Below, in pieces: positions 51,826 to 60,111 of a stretch of DNA of 64,000 bases. The stretch comes from Clostridia bacterium (lineage in GTDB: Bacteria > Bacillota > Clostridia > TANB77 > UBA1234): positions 87,719 to 151,718 of the forward strand of contig JAFTQC010000062.1 in the NCBI GenBank assembly GCA_017462965.1. Reading direction: 5' to 3'. Numbering within the stretch: the first letter of the stretch is position 1; each line of letters starts with the position of its first letter. The notes below the pieces were generated by a model. It was not told the origin of the DNA, did not search any database, and saw only the letters and a list, made by a program, of their open reading frames with translations. A program made the translations under genes and the position numbers.

Positions 51826-52683
51826 ATGGGACGCAATGCAAAGGACTTTTCGCGGTATGATGTAAAGAAAATCGCTCTTGAATATGCGTCTTCTGAAGAT
51901 GAAGTTTCAGCTTCTTATTTCTGTGAGATGTATGATATCACGGAGGGCGTTTTTTACAGCGTCATCAAGCGTGCAATTGTGGAATCGATTGTAAACGATG
52001 AAACTGCGCAGCTTATCGCGAAAAAAGCTTCGAGAAATTCTGCTGTTCACGGTGGTGAAGGAGGAAGGGTTAGATCAGTTTACAAACATGAGCGGTTGAT
52101 GCACGAACGGAGAAATTTCGAGTTTACCATTAAGGAAAAGATTTGGTATGCAACTCGATATGCAGAGTCTCCTTCGTATGTCGATGCTAAGACATTCATT
52201 GTTCAACACTCGATGACACGCGAACTTTTCGACCGCACCATGAGTAGTGCAATTGTCGATGGACTTGTTTCTGATGTCATTGCTAAAGAGCTTTTTGGAA
52301 AAGCACTTCAGCATAACAAAGAAGAAAAGGTCAGACCTTTTTTTGAAGGCTTGTTCGCTGAAAGAAAAGCGAATATGGAGGCCAAAAAAGAGCAAAAGCG
52401 GCAAAGTCGTATGAAGAGTCGCAAGCGTTCTAAGGCCGAAAAAACAAAACAATTGGCGGAGGCTGAAGAAGAGATGGAGAGGCGGAAGCATCAGGAGTTC
52501 ATTCAGCTTGGAATCCATGATTTTGGAATTCCTGATGAAATGGAAGAACAGCTGGATTCGCTTAAGCTACAGATGACGGATGTGGAAGAGCCTTGTCAAG
52601 AGGATGTCCTTGATGACGATGGTGAGGAAAATGAAGATCCTACAACTGTTGTTGGCGGAGAACAATTGTCTTTCTTCAAGTGA
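51826..52683 (+). CDS. Protein with two copies of a helix-turn-helix-like repeat (285 aa)
   Basis: AAGGAGG lies 7 bases before ATG 51826. Residues about 14-68 and 104-160 are clearly duplicated (KIALEYASSEDEVSASYFC... IVESIVNDETAQLIAKKA against KIWYATRYAESPSYVDAKTF... IVDGLVSDVIAKELFGKA) and look like tri-helical DNA-binding units. A basic KR-rich stretch and an acidic tail ending EQLSFFK follow. No family is recognised; DNA binding is inferred. It is G+C-rich, has five in-frame CGG codons, and sits between rho and rpmE with its own promoter and terminator. Confidence 0.75.
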   Translation: MGRNAKDFSRYDVKKIALEYASSEDEVSASYFCEMYDITEGVFYSVIKRAIVESIVNDETAQLIAKKASRNSAVHGGEGGRVRSVYKHERLMHERRNFEFTIKEKIWYATRYAESPSYVDAKTFIVQHSMTRELFDRTMSSAIVDGLVSDVIAKELFGKALQHNKEEKVRPFFEGLFAERKANMEAKKEQKRQSRMKSRKRSKAEKTKQLAEAEEEMERRKHQEFIQLGIHDFGIPDEMEEQLDSLKLQMTDVEEPCQEDVLDDDGEENEDPTTVVGGEQLSFFK

Positions 52684-52710
52684 TTAAAATGGAAAAATTA
52701 CAAAAAATGG

Positions 52711-52746
52711 AAAAGTGGATGTAGCTTGCTGCATCTACTTTTTTGT
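52711..52746 (+). terminator. Terminator after the duplicated-HTH gene
   Basis: AAAAGTGGATGTAGC pairs imperfectly with GCTGCATCTACTTTT, followed by further T. Confidence 0.85.
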
Positions 52747-52773
52747 TAACTTGAAATTTTGACATAAATTGTA

Positions 52774-52802
52774 TTGCAAATGCAAATTAAATATGCTATC
52801 AT
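52774..52802 (+). promoter_or_regulatory. Promoter of rpmE
   Basis: TTGCAA (52774-52779), 17 bases, TATCAT (52797-52802). Confidence 0.65.
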
Positions 52803-52870
52803 ATATGAGCGTGAGCTAGTTTAAATAATAATTAATATACATATGCAGTAATAAAAGAGAGGTGAAATCA

Positions 52871-53074
52871 ATGAAACAAGGAATACATCCAGAATACAAA
52901 GAAGCTACAATTAAATGTGGTTGTGGAAACGTAATCACAGTAGGTTCAACAAAAGAGAGCATGTCTGTCGAGGTTTGTTCACAATGTCATCCATTCTACA
53001 CAGGTAACCAAAAATACCAAGCTACAGGTGGAAGAATTGAACAATTCAAGAAGAAATATGGTATTAAAGACTAA
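52871..53074 (+). CDS. rpmE: 50S ribosomal protein L31 (zinc-binding form)
   Basis: 67 residues starting MKQGIHPEYKEATIKCGCGN. The CxC near residue 16 and CSQCH near residue 36 form the zinc site of the C+ type L31. AGAGGTGAAATCA precedes ATG 52871; the in-frame GTG at 52862 is within this ribosome site. A terminator follows. Confidence 0.97.
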   Translation: MKQGIHPEYKEATIKCGCGNVITVGSTKESMSVEVCSQCHPFYTGNQKYQATGGRIEQFKKKYGIKD

Positions 53075-53098
53075 TCTCTTGAATCTAATAAAGAGTAT

Positions 53099-53129
53099 GA
53101 GCAGGGCGAGAAAATGTCCTGCTTTTTTT
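53099..53129 (+). terminator. Terminator after rpmE
   Basis: AGCAGGGC pairs with GTCCTGCT (one G-U), then seven T. Confidence 0.9.
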
Positions 53130-53190
53130 CTATGTTCTATTGTGCTTGTTTAAGCGATTATTATATAATACCAGATGAGGTGAAAATTAA

Positions 53191-54111
53191 ATGGAAGAAA
53201 AGAAAATAACGTCAATAGGTGGGCAAGCTGTTCTTGAAGGTGTAATGATGCGTGGTCCGCATAAAATGGCGATTGCAGTTAGAAAACCTGATGGCGAAAT
53301 TGTGATGGATGAAAAGCCTGTAAAAAAACATCCAGTAATAGGCAAGTTACCTCTAGTTAGAGGGGTATTTTCATTTTTTAGTTCTTTAATAATAGGTGTT
53401 CAAGCAATAACTTTTTCAGCGAAATTTTTTGAGGATGAAGAAGAAAATAATAAATCAGATAAAGAGAAAGAATCAAGTGATGGAACACTTCCTAATTGGG
53501 CAATTGCTGTGTCAGTAGCTATAGCTCTTTTACTTAGTGTGGGTCTTTTTGTAATTCTTCCTAATTTTTTATCAAATATTGTGGTTGCTGAAAAAGAAGA
53601 AAATGCGTTACTTTATAATGTCATTGAAAGTTTTTTGAAAATAGGAATATTTTTAGCTTATATTATTGCAGTTTCGCAAATGAAAGATATGAAAAGAGTT
53701 TTTGAATATCATGGTGCAGAGCATAAAACTATTTTTTGCTATGAAAATGGTGAAGAATTAACTGTTGAGAATGTAAAAAAATACACTAGATTTCATCCAA
53801 GATGTGGAACTAGCTTTTTGTTATTTGTTGTGATTATTAGTATTATTGTTCATATGTTTTTAGGTGTGTATGAAAATGGTTGGATAAATGCGGGATTACG
53901 TTTACTATGTTTGCCTCTTATCGCTGGTATTTCATATGAAATAATAAAGTTTGCGGGTAAAAGCAAAAGTAAATGTGTTACGTGGCTTAATGCTCCAGGG
54001 AAATGGCTTCAAAGATTTACTACTAGAGAGCCAGATGATAAACAAATTGAAGTTGCAATCGCTTCATTAAAAGCAGTAATACCGGAAAATTCTGAAGATG
54101 ATAAATGGTAA
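53191..54111 (+). CDS. DUF1385 family membrane protein (YqhQ-like)
   Basis: 306 residues beginning ITSIGGQAVLEGVMMRGPHKMAIAVRKPDGEI, the DUF1385 signature, with EYHGAEHKTIFCYENGEELT and FHPRCGTSFL further on and three or four membrane segments. The role is unknown. In many Clostridia it lies between rpmE and prmC as here. GAGGTGAAAATTAA precedes the ATG. Confidence 0.93.
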   Translation: MEEKKITSIGGQAVLEGVMMRGPHKMAIAVRKPDGEIVMDEKPVKKHPVIGKLPLVRGVFSFFSSLIIGVQAITFSAKFFEDEEENNKSDKEKESSDGTLPNWAIAVSVAIALLLSVGLFVILPNFLSNIVVAEKEENALLYNVIESFLKIGIFLAYIIAVSQMKDMKRVFEYHGAEHKTIFCYENGEELTVENVKKYTRFHPRCGTSFLLFVVIISIIVHMFLGVYENGWINAGLRLLCLPLIAGISYEIIKFAGKSKSKCVTWLNAPGKWLQRFTTREPDDKQIEVAIASLKAVIPENSEDDKW

Positions 54112-54128
54112 TAAAAGAGGTTGATTAT

Positions 54129-54935
54129 ATGCTAACAAAAGATGCTTTGAAATATGGTCGAGAAATTCTTAAAGAAAATAATATAGATGAACGTGAAGCA
54201 AGACTTCTTTTGGCACATGCTATGAATATTGATGTTAACAAATTGATAACACATGATGAATGTACAGATGGAGATTTTTTTAGGTATGAAGAGTGCTTAA
54301 AAAGAAGAATCTTAGGAGAACCTTTTGCATATATTGTTGGCGAAAAAGAATTTATGAAATTAAAGTTTTTTGTTGATAAAAATGTTTTAGTTCCAAGAGA
54401 AGATACAGAAGTATTGGTTCTTGAGGCAATTAAGCAATGTAGAAAAAAGATTTTAGATTTATGTACGGGTAGTGGTTGCATTGCTATAAGCCTTGCAAAA
54501 TACATTCAAAATGCGGAAATTGATGCTTCTGATATTAGTGTCAGAACGCTTGGGGTTGCAAAGAAAAATGCTATATCAAATGAGGCTGATGTTAATTTTA
54601 TTAAATCTGATGTTTTTGAGAATATTCATGATAAGTATGAAATGATTGTTTCTAATCCGCCATATATAAAAACTGAGGATTTGAAATCTTTGCAAAAAGA
54701 AGTTTTGAAAGAACCAAAAAGAGCTTTGGATGGTGGAAAATCTGGTCTTTATTTTTATGATAAAATTCTTAAAGAAGCCAAGGAGTTCTTGACGGATGAT
54801 GGAGTTATTTTATTTGAAATTGGTTTTGATCAGGCAAAGGATGTAACTGAACTTGCGAAAAAGTATAATTATAGAAAAATAAAAAAAGTGAAAGATTTAA
54901 GCGGCAATGATAGGGTGCTTATAATAGAGAGGTGA
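54129..54935 (+). CDS. prmC: Release factor glutamine methyltransferase PrmC
   Basis: 268 residues. A helical N-terminal domain is followed by the SAM-binding fold (ILDLCTGSGCIAISLAK) and the NPPY motif in IVSNPPYIKTEDL. It methylates the Gln of the GGQ motif in RF1 and RF2. ATG 54129 is used because AAGAGGTTGATTAT lies in front of it; the frame also runs back to an ATG at 54105 inside the DUF1385 end without a good ribosome site. Confidence 0.95.
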   Translation: MLTKDALKYGREILKENNIDEREARLLLAHAMNIDVNKLITHDECTDGDFFRYEECLKRRILGEPFAYIVGEKEFMKLKFFVDKNVLVPREDTEVLVLEAIKQCRKKILDLCTGSGCIAISLAKYIQNAEIDASDISVRTLGVAKKNAISNEADVNFIKSDVFENIHDKYEMIVSNPPYIKTEDLKSLQKEVLKEPKRALDGGKSGLYFYDKILKEAKEFLTDDGVILFEIGFDQAKDVTELAKKYNYRKIKKVKDLSGNDRVLIIER

Positions 54936-54941
54936 TATTAA

Positions 54942-55892
54942 ATGTCATTTTCATCAGAGTTAAAAGAAGAGCTTGCTAAGGTAAGTGTGCATAGTAATGA
55001 ATGTTGCAAACTTGCAGAACTTGCTGGATGCATGATTGCAAATTGTAATGTTGTTAGGTTAAAAAATAAGTTTGTTCTTAGAATGATAACTGAGAGTTCT
55101 TCTTCAATTCGTAGAATGTACAATGCGTTTAAAAAACTGTACGATGTTACTCCGATAACGAATATAGAAAAAGAAAAATTAAAAGAAGATAAAGATATTG
55201 TCTATGAGCTTCTTATTGAAGATGATAATGATTTGCGAAAAATCTTTAATGATGCAGCAATGTTTAATATCGACGTGAATCTTGAAATTGTTATTGACGA
55301 TAATGGGAAAATTAAAGAGAAAGATTGTTGTATGAAGTCTTTTCTACGAGGCGTTTTTCTTGGAAGTGGTTCTTTGATGGAACCTAATAGCGGTAATCAT
55401 TTGGAAATAGTTCTTACAAGTGAGCAAAATGTAAATTACATAAATAGTGTTCTTGCTATGCTTGGGATTTCTGCGAAAATGATGAAGAGAAAAAAGAATC
55501 TTGTGGTTTATTTAAAGGATGCGGAGTCGATTTCTGATTTTTTAAGAATCATTGGTTCAAATAAAGGTATTATTGCTTTTGAACAAATAAAAGTTGAAAA
55601 AGAATATAGAAATAATATGAATAGAAAAATAAATTGTGAGGTTGCTAATATTGATAAAACAGCGGTTGCGGCGTCTGAACAATTAAAAGATATAATGCTT
55701 TTAAAAGAAGCGAAAAAATATGCTAAGTTACCAGCTAACTTGAAACAAATTGCTGAGCTTAGAATAAAATACCCAGAAGCAAGTCTTGATAAAATTGGTT
55801 CTCTATTAACTCCAGCACTTAGTAGATCCGGAGTTAGCCATAGATTTAAAAAGATAAAAGAGCTTGCAAATGAGGTGAGAAATAATGGTTAA
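54942..55892 (+). CDS. whiA: DNA-binding protein WhiA
   Basis: 316 residues starting SFSSELKEELAKV. Two LAGLIDADG-like halves (residues about 85-185, with FLRGVFLGSGSL) are followed by the C-terminal helix-turn-helix (LPANLKQIAELRIKYPEASLDKIG, RSGVSHRFKKIKELA). It influences cell division and chromosome segregation in Firmicutes. It begins 6 bases after prmC and overlaps hemW by 8 bases. Confidence 0.95.
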   Translation: MSFSSELKEELAKVSVHSNECCKLAELAGCMIANCNVVRLKNKFVLRMITESSSSIRRMYNAFKKLYDVTPITNIEKEKLKEDKDIVYELLIEDDNDLRKIFNDAAMFNIDVNLEIVIDDNGKIKEKDCCMKSFLRGVFLGSGSLMEPNSGNHLEIVLTSEQNVNYINSVLAMLGISAKMMKRKKNLVVYLKDAESISDFLRIIGSNKGIIAFEQIKVEKEYRNNMNRKINCEVANIDKTAVAASEQLKDIMLLKEAKKYAKLPANLKQIAELRIKYPEASLDKIGSLLTPALSRSGVSHRFKKIKELANEVRNNG

Positions 55893-56970
55893 ATCGGTTT
55901 ACATACATATTCCTTTTTGTAAACAAAAATGTTTATATTGCGATTTTAACTCGTTCCAAAATAAAGAAGTTTTGATAGATGATTATATGAAAGCTTTGTA
56001 CAAAGAATGTGCAAAGTTTTCTTTTAGTGAGCTTGAAACTATTTATATTGGTGGTGGTACTCCTTCGTTTATTGATTCTAAATATATTGTAGAGCTTTTG
56101 AAGATGCTTCCAAATGCTAAAGAAATTACGGTGGAGATGAATCCTTGTACTGTTACGAAAGAAAAATTGATGGATTATAAAAATGCTGGTGTTAACAGGA
56201 TTAGTATGGGACTTCAGACTACTAATGATGATATTTTGAAGACAATAGGTAGAGTGCATACTTTTGAGGAGTTTAAAAAAGCTTATGAATTAGTAAAAGA
56301 AGCTGGATTTGAGAATGTTAATGTAGATTTGATGTTTGGACTTCCAACGCAAACTATAAAAGATGTAGAAGAAAGCTTAAGATATTTAATTAGTATAAAT
56401 CCTACACATATTTCTTGTTATTCATTAATTCTTCATGCGGATATTTTCAAAAATTTGCCTTCTGATGATGATGAACGAGAAATGTATTATTTGACACAAA
56501 AATTGTTGAAACAAGCAGGATATGAGCAGTATGAAATTTCTAATTTTTCAAAGGTTGGATATGAATCGATGCACAATTTAGCATACTGGAATCAAGAAGA
56601 ATATGTAGGATTAGGTGCTGGTGCTAGTTCGTATGTGAATGGTAAAAGGTATACGAATGAAGCAAATATTGAAATGTATATAAGTAAGATTGATGTTGGT
56701 GATGAGATAAAAAATATAGAAGAAGTGCAAGATGAAGAGGATAAACTTAAAGAGTATGTGATTCTTAGACTTAGGCTTGTTGATGGGGTTTCGATAAATA
56801 AAGTTGAAGAAAAATTTGGGGTGGATTTGATAAAAAAATTTGAAAAAGAAATTGAAAGATTACATAAGCTTGAATTGGTTGAGATATGTGAGAAATACAA
56901 TGAAAATTTTTTAAGATTAACAAAGAAAGGTATGGATTTTGCAAACCAGGTATGGCAAGAATTTATTTGA
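55885..56970 (+). CDS. hemW: Radical SAM heme chaperone HemW
   Basis: 361 residues. The cluster motif CKQKCLYCDFNSF follows HIPF, then YIGGGTPSF and DLMFGLPTQT, and the C-terminal HemW domain contains NLAYWNQEEYVGLGAGASS. It was long annotated as coproporphyrinogen oxidase-like but lacks the extra Cys of HemN. It probably delivers heme. Its ATG lies within the end of whiA. Confidence 0.95.
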   Translation: MVKSVYIHIPFCKQKCLYCDFNSFQNKEVLIDDYMKALYKECAKFSFSELETIYIGGGTPSFIDSKYIVELLKMLPNAKEITVEMNPCTVTKEKLMDYKNAGVNRISMGLQTTNDDILKTIGRVHTFEEFKKAYELVKEAGFENVNVDLMFGLPTQTIKDVEESLRYLISINPTHISCYSLILHADIFKNLPSDDDEREMYYLTQKLLKQAGYEQYEISNFSKVGYESMHNLAYWNQEEYVGLGAGASSYVNGKRYTNEANIEMYISKIDVGDEIKNIEEVQDEEDKLKEYVILRLRLVDGVSINKVEEKFGVDLIKKFEKEIERLHKLELVEICEKYNENFLRLTKKGMDFANQVWQEFI

Positions 56971-56982
56971 GTGTGATTATGG

Positions 56983-57011
56983 TTTATTTTTGTAAAACAC
57001 TATGCTATACT
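56983..57011 (+). promoter_or_regulatory. Promoter of the 57063 gene
   Basis: TTTATT (56983-56988), 17 bases, TATACT (57006-57011). Confidence 0.6.
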
Positions 57012-57062
57012 TGACTCACAAAAGTTGATCGTTTTTAAGAGCAAAGAAAGGAGAACATGACT

Positions 57063-57701
57063 ATGTTGGACCAGTCGATTGCAATGAAGATGTCTCACGA
57101 CGAATTGAAGAAACAGCTGTATGCAAGTGTCGGATTGCCCAATGATGATGAGTTTATGTTTTTCTTGGATAATAACTTTAGTCCATACAATTTCATTCTT
57201 GGATGCAATCCATATATTCGTAACGGGAAGCGTGGGCAGATTGGTAATATGCGAAATATTTGCATTTTTCGGTACACGCAAAGCAATGTAATCAACGAAC
57301 TATGCAATGATTTAGATGAGATGAACTATGAATATCGAATTTTGGATACGCATTTTTCTGATCGAAGTTTGCATAAAAAAGAGTTTATGCTCAAGCTTTT
57401 CATTTGCAATGCGACAGTAGAAGATGTGCGTGGTGATTATCGAATTATGCGCTATGACCCAAACTTGGGTGAGTGGTTTTTTAAGCCATCTGCTTGTACT
57501 GCTCCAATGCTGTGTAAGGATGCAAGAGGAGTGATAATGCTTAATGATGAACCTGCGGGATATGTTGTAAAGATGGAAAATACGAGAGAAAAAGAATTTT
57601 ATCCGTTTGCGTATGTTGCAGTAAGACAGATGAGATTTTCGAAGAAGCTTTGGAAAGCTTTTACCATGTTTGTCAAATGGTTGAAAAATAGACATCAATA
57701 A
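57063..57701 (+). CDS. Uncharacterised 212-aa protein
   Basis: GGAG lies 9 bases before ATG 57063; another ATG at 57057 is too close. The protein is mixed alpha/beta with several aromatic residues (EFMFFLDNNFSPYNFILGC, GEWFFKPSACTAPMLC) and a basic C-terminus. No family, signal or membrane segment is recognised. Codon use is somewhat G+C-richer than the host and one in-frame CGG is present (57270-57272). It is a monocistronic unit lying right at the prophage border, so it could be a cargo gene. Confidence 0.7.
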   Translation: MLDQSIAMKMSHDELKKQLYASVGLPNDDEFMFFLDNNFSPYNFILGCNPYIRNGKRGQIGNMRNICIFRYTQSNVINELCNDLDEMNYEYRILDTHFSDRSLHKKEFMLKLFICNATVEDVRGDYRIMRYDPNLGEWFFKPSACTAPMLCKDARGVIMLNDEPAGYVVKMENTREKEFYPFAYVAVRQMRFSKKLWKAFTMFVKWLKNRHQ

Positions 57702-57736
57702 AAAAGTAGAGATTACATTGTAATCTCTACTTTTTT
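57702..57736 (+). terminator. Terminator after the 57063 gene
   Basis: AAAAGTAGAGATTAC pairs perfectly with GTAATCTCTACTTTT around ATT, followed by T. Confidence 0.93.
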
Positions 57737-57816
57737 GGCAGGGGTGGACAGTTAAAACTGTGCGAAACCCTTTATTTTAAGCCATTTTAAATTACGTAAT
57801 GCAATTATAATGCAAT

Positions 57817-58950
57817 TTAGATATTTTGGCTAGCCTTGTATTTAATTATCTTTTTAAATTCAGAATCTCTATAAGGTTCTAAGATATCAGTATATGTGTT
57901 TATGGTTACTTGAATATCTTTGTGACCTATAATTTTCTGTAAAACTGGGTTTGCTATTCCAGCTTCAACACAACGTGTAGCAAAGGTATGCCTCAAAGAG
58001 TGGGTAGATAGAGTAGTGTTGCCTTTTCTTAGTGGTATACCAAGATTAGTACAAATTCTTTTGAAAACGGTATTTATTGTATTTGGATGAATAAGCTCAT
58101 TTTTTTCACTAAATATAACGCCATGCTTATTAAGAGTCATTTTGCTAATAGAATCTTTTAAAATTCTTTTTGTTTTCTCATCAAAAGGGATATCTCGTAT
58201 TCCAGCGTATGTTTTTGTTTTATCGTTATTCAATTTTGGTCTGTCATTCAAGTCCTTACTTAACGTTGTTCTAACGTGAATAACATTGTTTTCGAAGTCA
58301 ATATTTTCTGGTTTTAGTGCTAGGATTTCACCAATTCGCATCCCTGTATTGATATCAATTAAAAAAATGTTTTTGTATTTTTCGTTCTCAAGTGCATTAA
58401 CAAATGCTCTGTGTTCTTTTACGGTTAATGCTCTAACTTTTTTGTCTTCTTTTTCAGATCGTGGCTTTAAAACACCAATCATTGGATTCTTAACAATAAT
58501 TTCTCTAATTATAGCTTCTTCAAAAATAAGAGATATTTTTCTAAACACCTTAGTAATATATGAATTAGCTAAAGTTCTTAAATCATTCACTTTTTCTTGA
58601 ATTATTATTCTGTTTGCATCGGTAATTCTTATATCACCTAATCCAATTTCTTTTATCTTTTTTAAAGATTCACCCTCTCTTTTATAAGAGGTTTCGGAAA
58701 TGAGATTTGCTTTGAATTTTGTGTCTAACATATTCTTTCCTAATTGATAAATAGTCAATTTTGAACCTTCGCAATACATACCATCTTCAATTTCTCTTAT
58801 TTTTTCTTTTAGCTTTTTCTTACATTCTGTATTTGTTTTTGCATAAACGCTACTACGTGTTCCGTTGGGTTTTGTATATTGCCCAATCCAACAATTTTTT
58901 GACTCACTATAATAAACTGTACCTTCACCATTAAAGTTTCTTTTTCTCAT
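57817..58950 (-). CDS. int: Phage integrase, tyrosine recombinase
   Basis: 377 residues. An AP2-like arm-binding N-terminus (RNFNGEGTVYYSESKNCWIGQY) is followed by a SAM-like core-binding domain and the catalytic domain with Arg in NTGMRIGEILAL, HxLR in THSLRHTFATR, His in IIGHKD and nucleophile Tyr in TINTYTD. It integrates and excises the prophage. The ribosome site AAAGGAGAG is within an inverted repeat (58961-58989), which may limit translation. Confidence 0.96.
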   Translation of the reverse strand: MRKRNFNGEGTVYYSESKNCWIGQYTKPNGTRSSVYAKTNTECKKKLKEKIREIEDGMYCEGSKLTIYQLGKNMLDTKFKANLISETSYKREGESLKKIKEIGLGDIRITDANRIIIQEKVNDLRTLANSYITKVFRKISLIFEEAIIREIIVKNPMIGVLKPRSEKEDKKVRALTVKEHRAFVNALENEKYKNIFLIDINTGMRIGEILALKPENIDFENNVIHVRTTLSKDLNDRPKLNNDKTKTYAGIRDIPFDEKTKRILKDSISKMTLNKHGVIFSEKNELIHPNTINTVFKRICTNLGIPLRKGNTTLSTHSLRHTFATRCVEAGIANPVLQKIIGHKDIQVTINTYTDILEPYRDSEFKKIIKYKASQNI

Positions 58951-58960
58951 AAAATCTCTC

Positions 58961-58989
58961 CTTTCAAGTTTTACAAAAACACTTGAAAG
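58961..58989. repeat. Inverted repeat over the int ribosome-binding site
   Basis: CTTTCAAGT (58961-58969) and ACTTGAAAG (58981-58989) are exact reverse complements with an 11-base loop. On the reverse strand the second arm GAAAG supplies part of the int Shine-Dalgarno site. The right arm also contains the -35 of the forward promoter at 58983. Confidence 0.75.
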
Positions 58990-59092
58990 AATTGACTAAA
59001 ACCTATATAATAAGTCCATAGCATTCTTTCGAGAGTGTTGTTTTCTTGAGGTATACCGCTGTCTGCAAAATGTGGTATACCTCTCTTTTTTA
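58983..59092 (+). ncRNA. Candidate small RNA between integrase and repressor
   Basis: A forward promoter TTGAAA (58983-58988), 17 bases, TATAAT (59006-59011) is followed about 40 bases later by a strong terminator, GAGGTATACC (59048-59057) with GGTATACCTC (59074-59083) and a T tract. There is no coding gene in this orientation here. The predicted transcript is about 70-75 bases and has no ORF with a ribosome site. It could also be a decoy or an antisense element acting on int or the repressor message. Confidence 0.55.
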
Positions 59093-59719
59093 TTCAAATA
59101 TTTTGCTTATTCTAGCTTCTACAACTTTTCCAATAATCTTAAAATTGCAAGTATTATCTAACTTTCTGGGTGGGTAATAAGAATTAAAAGCAATTAAATC
59201 TATGTGTTCATCATATTTAACAATCTTTTTCACGGTTGCTTCTTCACCATCTATTAAAACAATCCCAATTTGTCCATTTTCCACATCATTTTGCTGATGA
59301 ACTATAACAATATCGTTATCATATAGAACAGGTTGCATACTATCACCAGTAACTTTCAATGCAAAATAATTTTCTGGATCGGATACTTCTTTATCTATAT
59401 ATATGTATCCTATAAAATTTTCTTCCGCCAAATAGTTATAACCAGCTTTTACTGTTCCAAGCAATGGAAATACTTGTTTTGAATCAGAATTTATTATTTT
59501 AAAGTCTCCTAATTCGACATTGTCATCTAATAATTCATCTAAAGATATTCCAAAAAATTCACACAGTTTTTTTGATGTACTGTATCGAACGTCATTTACA
59601 TCACCATCAAAAATACTTTTTAAAGTAGTATAAGGGATTGAAGTCAATTTTGATAATTGGTTTGTATTCTTTATACTATTTTTTTTCATTAAAACATTAA
59701 GCTTCTGAATCAAATTCAC
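59090..59719 (-). CDS. Phage repressor, HTH plus S24 peptidase (CI/LexA-like)
   Basis: 209 residues. The N-terminal XRE-type helix-turn-helix (NTNQLSKLTSIPYTTLKSIFDG) is followed by an S24 domain with catalytic Ser in TGDSMQPVLYDND and Lys in EATVKKIVKYD; the likely cleavage site is near GTVKAGYN. It should keep the prophage silent and be inactivated by RecA after DNA damage. GTG 59719 is used because AGAAGGTGATTTT lies before it. Confidence 0.94.
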   Translation of the reverse strand: MNLIQKLNVLMKKNSIKNTNQLSKLTSIPYTTLKSIFDGDVNDVRYSTSKKLCEFFGISLDELLDDNVELGDFKIINSDSKQVFPLLGTVKAGYNYLAEENFIGYIYIDKEVSDPENYFALKVTGDSMQPVLYDNDIVIVHQQNDVENGQIGIVLIDGEEATVKKIVKYDEHIDLIAFNSYYPPRKLDNTCNFKIIGKVVEARISKIFE

Positions 59720-59785
59720 AAAATCACCTTCTTTCATCTTCTATAGGCATTATACCAAATAAAATTTGCATTGTAAATAAAAAAA

Positions 59786-59863
59786 TACGAAATTTCGTAA
59801 AAAAGTGTTGACAATTTACGAAAGAATGTATATTATCGTTATAGAAGTTACGAAATATCGTAA
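59786..59863 (+). promoter_or_regulatory. Early promoter with repressor operators
   Basis: Promoter TTGACA (59808-59813), 17 bases, TATTAT (59831-59836). Two palindromic sites flank it, TACGAAATTTCGTA (59786-59799) and TTACGAAATATCGTAA (59848-59863), with a half site TTTACGAAAG in the spacer. The shared TTACGAAA half is probably the binding site of the repressor and Cro-like protein. Confidence 0.9.
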
Positions 59864-59881
59864 ATGAAAGGAGAGAAAAAA

Positions 59882-60097
59882 ATGTTTTTTAATTTGAAAG
59901 CAGAAATGGCAAGAAAAAATATAACGATTATGACTCTGTCAGAAGATGAAGATTTAGATATAGCTTATGAAACGTTAAGAAACAAATTTTCTATGAAAAC
60001 TGAATGGACGCGAAGAGAAATGATGCTAATAAAAGACAAATATTTTCCAAACCAAACTTTAGAATATTTGTTTAAATGGGATGTTTCCAAAACATAG
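59882..60097 (+). CDS. Cro-like phage DNA-binding protein (71 aa)
   Basis: AAAGGAGAG precedes ATG 59882. The sequence AEMARKNITIMTLSEDEDLDIAYETLRNKFS looks like a compact helix-turn-helix, and DKYFPNQTLEYLF like the closing helices of XRE proteins. It is the first gene of the rightward early operon, the position of Cro. The family call rests on position and size. Confidence 0.75.
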   Translation: MFFNLKAEMARKNITIMTLSEDEDLDIAYETLRNKFSMKTEWTRREMMLIKDKYFPNQTLEYLFKWDVSKT

Positions 60098-60111
60098 TTT
60101 AGGAGGCTTTT

